Source: Vibrio sp. 10N.286.49.B3
GTDB lineage: Bacteria; Pseudomonadota; Gammaproteobacteria; Enterobacterales; Vibrionaceae
DNA length: 64,000 bases
Direction of reading: 5' to 3'
NCBI RefSeq assembly: GCF_002873395.1
Contig: NZ_MCUV01000001.1
Location: 62,001 to 126,000, forward strand
Of this stretch, positions 39,701-46,249 are shown piece after piece. How positions within the stretch are numbered: the stretch's first letter is position 1; each line of letters opens with the position of its first letter. The notes beneath the pieces are model-generated. The model had not been told where the DNA came from. It searched no databases and saw nothing but the letters and a program-made list of their open reading frames with translations. Both the position numbers and the translations under genes were made by a program.

Positions 39701-40711
39701 TGCATACAGAGGTACAATTTCAGTATCACGTAACTTACGCTTACTTAATGCATCGGCGGTATCACGGATTTCACGCTCACCATTCATGAAGATCAGGATG
39801 TCGCCTAAGCCACCTTCATCGCACAGTTCATCGACAGCATCGAAAATGCCTTCCATTTGATCACGATCTTCATCGCTATTTTCACCACCGAGTGGACGAT
39901 AACGAGTATCCACTGGGTATGTTCTACCTGATACCTCAATGATCGGGGCATTATTAAAGTGCTTTGAGAAACGCTCAGGATCAATGGTTGCCGAAGTAAT
40001 GATAATTTTCAGATCAGGGCGACGTGGCAGTAACTCTTTCAAGTAACCCATGATGAAATCAATATTTAAGCTACGTTCATGAGCTTCATCGATAATAATC
40101 GTATCATATTGATTTAGAAAACGGTCATGTTGGATTTCAGCCAGCAAAATACCATCGGTCATTAGCTTGATTTGAGTACGATCAGAGATTTGATCATTAA
40201 ATCGAACTTTATAACCAACAAACTCACCAAGTGTCGTTTCCATCTCTTCTGCAATACGATCAGCAACAGAGCGCGCAGCAAGACGACGAGGTTGAGTATG
40301 ACCAATAAGGCCAAATTGACCACGACCTAATTCCGTACATATCTTTGGTATTTGTGTCGTTTTACCTGAACCTGTCTCACCAGCAATGATCACCACTTGG
40401 TTTTCAGAAATCGCTTTAGCAATATCATCACGCTTTTGACTAACAGGAAGGATTTCAGGGTATTCAATGGTTGGCTGATGAGAGGCTCTTTGGCCTGCAA
40501 TCATCATTGATTTTGCGATATCTAAAGCAATTTCATCAAAGACAGTGTTTTTTGCCTCTGGTTTTTTAATTTTGTTAGCACCCGCAATGCGCTTACTTAA
40601 ACGAAAACGATCACGGATCATACATTCGCTTAGGGCTTTACGTAGTGAAGCAGCGTTGTTGGTAGATGCTGTTGGGGTGTTTTTGTCTGATTCTGGCTGC
40701 GACGAGGTCAA
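36776..40711 (-). CDS. hrpA: ATP-dependent RNA helicase HrpA
   Basis: This is a DEAH-box RNA helicase of 1311 residues (E. coli HrpA 1300), linked to rescue of collided ribosomes and mRNA processing. It shows motif I GETGSGKTTQ, motif Ia TQPRRLAA, DEAH in IIDEAHERSLN, motif III SATID, and motif VI QRKGRCGRVAEG. Winged-helix and OB regions follow, then the long HrpA-only C-terminal DUF3418 region. No operon partner; the leader contains a hairpin. Confidence 0.96.
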   Translation of the reverse strand: MTSSQPESDKNTPTASTNNAASLRKALSECMIRDRFRLSKRIAGANKIKKPEAKNTVFDEIALDIAKSMMIAGQRASHQPTIEYPEILPVSQKRDDIAKAISENQVVIIAGETGSGKTTQIPKICTELGRGQFGLIGHTQPRRLAARSVADRIAEEMETTLGEFVGYKVRFNDQISDRTQIKLMTDGILLAEIQHDRFLNQYDTIIIDEAHERSLNIDFIMGYLKELLPRRPDLKIIITSATIDPERFSKHFNNAPIIEVSGRTYPVDTRYRPLGGENSDEDRDQMEGIFDAVDELCDEGGLGDILIFMNGEREIRDTADALSKRKLRDTEIVPLYARLSAGEQNKIFKPHAGRRIVLATNVAETSLTVPGIRYVIDPGTARISRYSYRTKVQRLPIEDISQASANQRKGRCGRVAEGICIRLYSEDDFLARPEFTDPEILRTNLASVILQMTALGLGDIQAFPFVEAPDQRNIQDGVRLLEELGAILTDKQKSNTKRLTPIGRQLAKLPIDPRLARMVIEAPKHGCLKEVMIIASALSIQDPRERPSEHKQSSDDKHKRFFDKESDFITFVNLWDYIKEQQTSLSSNQFRKQCKQDYLNYLRVREWQDVYFQIHQAMREMDTKLNAEPASYQSVHTALLVGLLSHIGVKDQEKNEYQGARNARFHIFPASGLFKKQPKWIISAELVETSKLWGRIIAKIQPEWVEPVAKHLIKRSYSEPHWSKKQAAVMAHEKVMLYGIPIVPKRLVNYGAIDPTVSREIFVRSALVEGEWETKHAFFKQNRKLLLEVEELEHKSRRRDILIDDDELFDFYDQRVNTEVVSGRHFDSWWKKTSKSEPELLNFEKEMLLRGDASHITDLDYPNFWHQSGMKLKLSYQFEPGEDSDGVTVHIPLPILNQIDQNGFDWQIPGLRHELVVSLIKSLPKTLRRNFVPAPNYADAFLSRVAAMEAPLLDTLEKELRRMTGVEVLREDWKLEQIPEHLKVTFRAVDHRKRKLKEHNNLHELKESLKEKVQETLSQVADDDIEQQGLHTWSFGELPKVYQQKRGGFDVKAYPALVDTKDSVEIKLFETEQEQTLAMQAGQRRLILLNIPSPIKYLHANLPNKSKLGLYFNQYGNVLDLIDDCIACSIDKLIEEKDGLVWESSQFEALKEHVRAELGDAVVEIAQQVETILTTAFSINKKLKGRIDFTMAFALSDIKAQIEGLIFKGFATECGWKRLPDILRYMRAIERRMEKLPTDPNKDRLHMLKIESVTNDYKELLNKIPKGMDIPDNVKEIRWMIQELRVSYFAQQLGTPYPISDKRIKNAIDAC

Positions 40712-40738
40712 AGCAATTCCTATTCTTACTCACTAAAA

Positions 40739-40758
40739 CTGTGATAAGTGTATCACAG
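40739..40758 (-). terminator. Hairpin between the MipA-like gene and hrpA
   Basis: CTGTGATA and TATCACAG form a perfect 8-bp stem with a four-base loop; read on the minus strand it is followed by TTTTAG. It may end the MipA-like transcript just before hrpA or act in the hrpA leader. Confidence 0.55.
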
Positions 40759-40876
40759 CCTACTTGATTACATTAATAAAAAGGCCTCAATAGCAGCCAC
40801 CATTAAAGTGGTATTCGCCATTAAGGTCTTCATACCTAGCCCCTTGATAAAAAAGACAAGGAGCTATATTGAAAGA

Positions 40877-42193
40877 TTAAAACTCATACTGAAGGTAGAT
40901 AGTATTATAGTTACTGCCACCCTTAATACGACCATACTGCGAAGACTGCTCGAAGATAGCTGAACGGTGATGCATGGAGTAACCTAACCACATGTTACTT
41001 AGCTCTTTTTTATTCATTAAATCGCCAATATTCACATCAAAAGAAATATCCATATAGTTGAGCAAGTGGCTAGCAACATACCCTTTTTCATCCATTTCAG
41101 TTTGCTCGATATAGGTGACATTGTCGATGTATGACATCCCTTCCGCAACACCAATACGCCAGGTCGTCGGCCAATTCAACGTATAGTACGCTTTAATCGC
41201 CACAATAAATTCGGTGCTACTTCGCTGAACTTTTGAGCTCCAGTGATGAGCAATACCAGGCGTTAAGTAAATATCGAGAGGCAAACCAAACAGTTCATCG
41301 GTTAACGGGTGACCATAAAACACTGAACTCATCTGATTATTGTATTGGTCTTTTACTCGATTAAACTTCAAGATGTCGCCCATATTTGAAGGCGTCGCCC
41401 AACCATGAGCGACACGTAAATAGGGTTTATTGCTTAACTGAGATTTAGGTGCTTTATCTTTATTATTAAAAAAGCCAAAGCCAAAAAACACTTCACCTTC
41501 ATAACGCTTATCAACGGCAAAGCTTTGGTAGGCATTATCATCTAAACGAGTGAAAGAGGTTGAACCCAGCAGATATAAGTTAGACATCACATGGTATTTC
41601 GCATTAATGCCTACACTGACATCAACACCTGCACCAATATCTTCATTTGTCGCGGCAGAAAGAGCGTAATAGGCACTATTAAAATCAGAATCTTTATAAC
41701 GCAAATTAAGATGCGGTTTTAGCTGCCAATCTCCATAGTGATACTCTCCTGCCAGGCGCCAGTTTACATGCAAGTTATAATCACTATCTGTCATCAATTC
41801 AACTTGCGTCTTCCAGTCATTATTAAGCTGATATTGCACCTGAAAGCCATAATCGGCAGTATCACCCTCAATGGCATTTTGGTGTTTTTGAGGAATATCA
41901 ATGAAACGTAATCGCGTTAGCATGCTCGCTTGCCAAGGTGACTGAGCATCATTATAAAGAAAAACTCCGCCCTCAAGTCCATCTACATAGACATACTCAT
42001 TTTCAAAAAACATCATAGGGACAAAAGTACTCACCGACTGATCGCTTTCTCCCGTTTCATAAGGAATACTCGCTAGACGATACATAGCAGCAATTCCCCA
42101 CTCTTGTTCTGCATTTTGAGCATAAGCATCAGTTGCAAACAAAGAGGACAAACAGGCAGCTAACCAGGTTTTATAATGATGTGATACAAGCAT
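40877..42193 (-). CDS. MipA/OmpV-like outer-membrane protein
   Basis: This 438-residue protein has a Sec signal (ending DAYAQ) and a beta-rich body ending in TIYLQYEF, with the terminal Phe typical of outer-membrane barrels. The early EWGIAAMYRLASIPYETGESDQSVSTFVPMMFFENEYVYVDGLEGG pattern resembles MipA/OmpV proteins, and MWLGYSMHHRSAIFE near the end resembles a lipid A deacylase-like His-Ser motif. It is longer than typical MipA (about 250). Function is uncertain; scaffold for cell-wall enzymes or an outer-membrane enzyme are both possible. Confidence 0.65.
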   Translation of the reverse strand: MLVSHHYKTWLAACLSSLFATDAYAQNAEQEWGIAAMYRLASIPYETGESDQSVSTFVPMMFFENEYVYVDGLEGGVFLYNDAQSPWQASMLTRLRFIDIPQKHQNAIEGDTADYGFQVQYQLNNDWKTQVELMTDSDYNLHVNWRLAGEYHYGDWQLKPHLNLRYKDSDFNSAYYALSAATNEDIGAGVDVSVGINAKYHVMSNLYLLGSTSFTRLDDNAYQSFAVDKRYEGEVFFGFGFFNNKDKAPKSQLSNKPYLRVAHGWATPSNMGDILKFNRVKDQYNNQMSSVFYGHPLTDELFGLPLDIYLTPGIAHHWSSKVQRSSTEFIVAIKAYYTLNWPTTWRIGVAEGMSYIDNVTYIEQTEMDEKGYVASHLLNYMDISFDVNIGDLMNKKELSNMWLGYSMHHRSAIFEQSSQYGRIKGGSNYNTIYLQYEF

Positions 42194-42328
42194 GTTTAAA
42201 ATACATCTCCGACGATGAACGAGATTTAATCAATTGTGAGTTTTTCTTCAATTTTTTACTATTCTTGCTTCTATTTTTTCTATTTTGATCGTTACAATAG
42301 CCTTCCACTCCAACTTATCGAGTTCTTT

Positions 42329-42670
42329 GTGAAAGCTTCTGAATTACAAACAAAATTACAGTCTATCTTAACCTATAATGATCCAGAGGTTGTTATAGGT
42401 GAACACTGGCTACCTGAACGACTGATTGCAACTCAACATAAAGATGAGCTGCTTTTCCTTGAGTTTGATAATGTACCTGATGATGCCGAAGGCGATGATG
42501 AAGGTCGTGGCTTCTTAGATCATGAGGTCGACATGCTACGTGAGCGGTTTAAAAAACTATTAGAAGAAGCAGGAACGACAGATGAAAAAACAGATGCGTT
42601 ACTTGGTCTCTTCTTAATGGGGCATGAATTATCAACCGCTGATGTCATAGAAGTGTTAGCAACTGAGTAA
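42329..42670 (+). CDS. Small acidic conserved protein, unknown function
   Basis: I do not recognise this protein. I start it at GTG 42329 (113 residues, VKASELQTKLQ); the longer frame from 42236 adds a phenylalanine/tyrosine-rich stretch that does not look coding. The product is strongly acidic (NVPDDAEGDDEGRGFLDHEVD), with a helical C-terminal half (MLRERFKKLLEEAG, ALLGLFLMGHELS). No signal or membrane helix. It is monocistronic between two oppositely oriented genes. Confidence 0.65.
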   Translation: MKASELQTKLQSILTYNDPEVVIGEHWLPERLIATQHKDELLFLEFDNVPDDAEGDDEGRGFLDHEVDMLRERFKKLLEEAGTTDEKTDALLGLFLMGHELSTADVIEVLATE

Positions 42671-42722
42671 AATATTCACTTTTCTTACACCTCGTTTTAC
42701 TATGCACGTTATAACACTTATT

Positions 42723-43253
42723 TTACAGCATAGTTAACGCTAATTTACCTAAATTATAGGCATCGACATAACCAGAGTGTTGTCGACCTTCCCACTCTAT
42801 ATTTTTATTTTCTTGCGCCGCTTTATGACCTATTCGCTTTTCTTTCATTCTATTTTGAATACGATATAGCGTCGCTAAGTTAATAAACTCTTTAAAAGGA
42901 GCATCTAAGCCTTTTTCTTTGCACTCATTAAATAGGATTTGATCGTCACGTCCCCAGGCCGCATAGATTTTATTCGGTCCACCAAAGTTTTTCACCATTG
43001 ACTTAATGACATCGGCTAACGGTCGACCTTGCTTTTCAACCGTACGTGGGGAGATACCCGTTAATTCAAAACAAAATAAAGAGACTTCGTCTTTCTCTGG
43101 CTTAACGTAATACTGGGCTCTTTTCACGATACTGTTGGTCGCTAAATCAATCTCGGCCAAGCCGATTTCAATGATTTCACCTGTCGTGCCTACCCCATCG
43201 ACATTCCAGCAGCACATCTCTAAATCGAAACATACAACTCTGTTATGGTTCAT
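42723..43253 (-). CDS. DEDDh 3'-5' exonuclease, KapD/Eri1-like
   Basis: This 176-residue protein is a stand-alone exonuclease of the DEDDh superfamily. The catalytic residues are in CFDLEMCCW (Asp9, Glu11), WGRDDQIL (Asp) and HSGYVDAYN (His, Asp). TGEIIEIGLAEID is the usual strand after motif I. The layout is close to Eri1/KapD-like RNA exonucleases rather than to DNA polymerase epsilon, but the substrate cannot be told. It is monocistronic. Confidence 0.85.
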   Translation of the reverse strand: MNHNRVVCFDLEMCCWNVDGVGTTGEIIEIGLAEIDLATNSIVKRAQYYVKPEKDEVSLFCFELTGISPRTVEKQGRPLADVIKSMVKNFGGPNKIYAAWGRDDQILFNECKEKGLDAPFKEFINLATLYRIQNRMKEKRIGHKAAQENKNIEWEGRQHSGYVDAYNLGKLALTML

Positions 43254-43622
43254 ACTCAGTCTTCTTATTTCTTATGGTTAATCTATTCAGTTAATATCGA
43301 ATTGTACCTGAGCCAAAGATAAATCTCGACACCTGACCTGTTAAGTGCTCATTTCACCGACAGAAAGAGACTATTATCTCTTATCTCTCTTATATTTAGA
43401 TTTATTGCTCTTTAATTCCCTCTGAGTTCGTTGTATTTTTAAGCTATCAAGCCTTGTTCTACTGTTAATTTCAGTAAACAGCCTTTCTTAGGGCTTGAAT
43501 ATGTTATTATCTGCCCCAAATTTTTACTATATAAAAGTGTATAACATAACGTTTTACATGCAGTGTTGAAGTGGTGTTACTCACATCGACACTCACTTAA
43601 ATCAATCTAAAGAGAATTCATT
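43254..43622. other. Divergent control region before the Hsp70 operon
   Basis: This 370-base region separates the exonuclease gene from the DUF2760-Hsp70 operon. It carries a heat-shock-type promoter (listed separately) about 100 bases before the start codon. I see no small ORF of note in it. Confidence 0.5.
43494..43521 (+). promoter_or_regulatory. Sigma32 heat-shock promoter of the Hsp70 operon
   Basis: CTTGAA, a 14-base spacer, then CCCCAAAT: the -35 box matches the sigma32 consensus CTTGAA exactly and the -10 box matches CCCCATNT in all but one base, with spacing in the accepted 13-15 range. A transcription start near 43528 would give a leader of about 95 bases. Confidence 0.78.
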
Positions 43623-44255
43623 ATGAACTTTGATTTAAACCTAATTCCTACAACATTCGATATGCTACATGCAGGCCTTGCTTGCTCAAGCGTATTACTC
43701 CTTCTTATTGCGGTATCTCGCAAATCAAAAGTTATCGAGAAAGTAATAGAAAAACCTGTAGAGAAAATTGTTGAAATCGAAAAGCCGGTTGAGAAAATTA
43801 TCGAAATTGAAAAAATCGTTGAAGTTGAAAAAGTCGTTGAGAAGATCGTAGAAGTTGAGTCAAAACTTGCTACTGCCTCAACCGATTCAGCGATGCAGTT
43901 ACTCTCGCTATTGCAACAGGAGTCACGCCTAATTGACTTCCTACAAGAAGACCTGACTTCATTCGCTGATGACGAAGTAGGCGCGGCTGCTCGAGTGATT
44001 CACTCTGGTGGTCAAAAAGTATTAAAAGATTACATCGAGCTTGCACATATCCGTCAAGAAGATGAAGAGACACGCATCACTATTGCTGAAGGCTTTAACG
44101 CACAAGAAGTACGTCTAATTGGTAACGTAACGGGTAACGCACCATTTAACGGCACACTGATCCACAAAGGCTGGAAAGCAACTAATATTAAACTGCCTAA
44201 AGTATCAGAGCATTACGACGCATCAATTATTGCACCAGCAGAGGTGGAACTATAA
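43623..44255 (+). CDS. DUF2760 protein, coiled-coil partner of Hsp70
   Basis: This 210-residue protein has one N-terminal membrane helix (about residues 14-29), then a striking Val/Glu/Lys/Ile repeat (units of the VEKIVEIEKPVEK type, about 36-80) predicted to form a coiled coil, and a conserved C-terminal domain (QLLSLLQQESRLIDFLQEDL to the end) that I recognise as DUF2760. DUF2760 genes usually lie beside two Hsp70-like genes, as here. It is first in the operon after a heat-shock promoter and overlaps the next gene by one base. A membrane-tethered J-protein-like or scaffold role is a guess. Confidence 0.8.
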   Translation: MNFDLNLIPTTFDMLHAGLACSSVLLLLIAVSRKSKVIEKVIEKPVEKIVEIEKPVEKIIEIEKIVEVEKVVEKIVEVESKLATASTDSAMQLLSLLQQESRLIDFLQEDLTSFADDEVGAAARVIHSGGQKVLKDYIELAHIRQEDEETRITIAEGFNAQEVRLIGNVTGNAPFNGTLIHKGWKATNIKLPKVSEHYDASIIAPAEVEL

Positions 44256-46180
44256 TGACTATTTCTCAAGACAATACTCAAGCAACATTCAGCGTTGGTA
44301 TCGATTTAGGTACAACACACTGCGTACTCTCTTACCTTGATACAACCGATGAAGATGCGCGCGTTGAAGTCATGGCGATTCCTCAGTTAACGTCTCTTGG
44401 TACGGTTGAAGAGCGCTTCCAACTTGGCTCATTTTTATATCAACCACATGAACATGAGATGGGCGATGGAACTCGCACCTTACCATGGACAAGTGAACCA
44501 AAAGCGTTAGTTGGTGCTATTGCGCGTAACCTAGGTGGCAAAAGCCCGATTCGTTTGGTAGCAAGTGCTAAATCTTGGTTATGCCACGGTGGTGTTAATC
44601 GTCGTGATGACTTCCTTCCTCAAGGTAGCCCTGAAGAAGTGGAAAAAGTATCACCTCTAAAAGCCACTGAGCTTTACCTTGATCACCTAAAGCAAGCTTG
44701 GGATCACGCGCACCCAGATGCACCATTAGAAGAACAAGACGTTACTATCACAGTGCCCGCTTCTTTTGACCCAGCAGCGCGTGATTTAACCGCAGAAGCC
44801 GCTCGTAATGTTGGCTTTGCTCATTTAACACTATTAGAAGAGCCACAAGCTGCGCTTTATAGCTGGATTGATAACAGCAACGACACTTGGCGTGATGAAG
44901 TCAATGTGGGTGATATTGTCTTAGTGGTCGATGTGGGTGGTGGTACGACTGACCTTTCTTTAGTTGCTGTAACGGAAGAAGACGGAAACCTGAACCTAAA
45001 CCGTATTGCCGTTGGTGAGCATATTTTGCTTGGTGGCGACAACATGGACTTAGCACTGGCTTACCGCCTAAAAATGAAACTCGCTCAAGATGGTAAGATG
45101 CTGCAGCCATGGCAAATTCAAGCAATGACTCAAGCTTGCCGTGATGCGAAAGAAGCACTACTTAATGATGCAGAGTTACAATCGGTTCCTATTGTTGTGC
45201 CAAGCCGAGGCTCTAAGCTTCTTGGTTCAACACTGAAAACAGAACTGACACAAGAAGAAGTACAACAAACATTGGTTGATGGCTTTTTCCCACAAGTTGC
45301 CATTCACGAACACCCAGTACAAAAAGCGCGTGGTGCATTAACGCAAATGGGTCTACCGTACGCACAAGATGCAGCGGTTACTCGTCACATTGCTGCTTTC
45401 CTAAGTCGTCAAGCGAACGCACTCAGTGACGAACCAGCCGCACCGCAAGAGCATAACCCGTTTGCAGGTATGCCTGGCATGGAAGAAGCACCAGCGACTG
45501 ACTTTATCAAACCAACCGCTATCTTGTTTAATGGTGGTGTATTGAAGTCTGATCTACTCGCTAACCGCTTAGAAACGACCATTAATCAGTGGCTAGAAAC
45601 CGCTGGTACGGATGCAGCAAAACGCCTAACGGGTCTAGACCTTGATCTTGCCGTTGCAAGTGGCGCTTCTTACTACGGCTCTGTTCGTCGTGGTCAAGGC
45701 GTACGTATTCGTGGCGGTATCGCATCAAGCTACTACGTGGGTATCGAAAGTGCAATGCCAGCGATTCCAGGTATGGCTCCACCATTAGAAGCACTTTGTG
45801 TTGCGCCATTTGGTATGGAAGAAGGCTCTAGCGTTCAAGTACCAAGTCAAGAGTTTGGACTAGTGATCGGTCAGCCAGTTCACTTCCAATTCTTTGGCTC
45901 AACCACTCGCCGTGATGACGAAGCAGGTACACACCTAGACTTCTGGCAACCAGAAGAGCTTGAAGAGTTACCGGAAATTCAAGTGACATTACCGGTTTCT
46001 GAAGGTCGTAACATTGGCGAAGTGGTACCCGTTACTTTAGCTTCTCGTGTTACAGAGCTTGGCACATTATACCTTGAAGCAATTGCTGCTGATAACGGTC
46101 AAAAATGGCATGTAGAGTTTGATGTGCGTGATAATGACGTACGTGAATCTACAGAAGACCAACCACAACAAGACGCTTAA
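44255..46180 (+). CDS. Hsp70-family protein (first of pair)
   Basis: This 641-residue protein has an actin-like Hsp70 ATPase domain: phosphate 1 motif VGIDLGTTHCVLSYLD (about 14-29), phosphate 2 VVDVGGGTTDLSLV (about 226-239), and an adenosine motif in FNGGVLKSDLL (about 428). The region after about 520 is short and beta-rich, and there is no DnaK-like lid or EEVD-like tail. It therefore differs from DnaK and HscA. It overlaps the DUF2760 gene by one base and is followed by a hairpin and by a second Hsp70 gene. Clients are unknown. Confidence 0.88.
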   Translation: MTISQDNTQATFSVGIDLGTTHCVLSYLDTTDEDARVEVMAIPQLTSLGTVEERFQLGSFLYQPHEHEMGDGTRTLPWTSEPKALVGAIARNLGGKSPIRLVASAKSWLCHGGVNRRDDFLPQGSPEEVEKVSPLKATELYLDHLKQAWDHAHPDAPLEEQDVTITVPASFDPAARDLTAEAARNVGFAHLTLLEEPQAALYSWIDNSNDTWRDEVNVGDIVLVVDVGGGTTDLSLVAVTEEDGNLNLNRIAVGEHILLGGDNMDLALAYRLKMKLAQDGKMLQPWQIQAMTQACRDAKEALLNDAELQSVPIVVPSRGSKLLGSTLKTELTQEEVQQTLVDGFFPQVAIHEHPVQKARGALTQMGLPYAQDAAVTRHIAAFLSRQANALSDEPAAPQEHNPFAGMPGMEEAPATDFIKPTAILFNGGVLKSDLLANRLETTINQWLETAGTDAAKRLTGLDLDLAVASGASYYGSVRRGQGVRIRGGIASSYYVGIESAMPAIPGMAPPLEALCVAPFGMEEGSSVQVPSQEFGLVIGQPVHFQFFGSTTRRDDEAGTHLDFWQPEELEELPEIQVTLPVSEGRNIGEVVPVTLASRVTELGTLYLEAIAADNGQKWHVEFDVRDNDVRESTEDQPQQDA

Positions 46181-46193
46181 ACGTTCTATAATT

Positions 46194-46226
46194 AAAGCGG
46201 TGTCCCATTGGGCGCCGCTTTTTCAT
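46194..46226 (+). terminator. Terminator or attenuator between the two Hsp70 genes
   Basis: AAAGCGGTGTCCC pairs with GGGCGCCGCTTT around a short loop and is followed by TTTTTCATTTTA. It sits only some 20 bases before the second Hsp70 start, so it can lower its expression relative to the first. Confidence 0.7.
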
Positions 46227-46249
46227 TTTATCCCCTGAGAGGTTTCTTT

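Noticed and set aside
46208..46249. Earlier ATG start for the second Hsp70 gene
   Set aside because: It lies inside the hairpin and lacks a ribosome site, while ATG 46250 has AGAGG and begins at the family's usual N-terminus.
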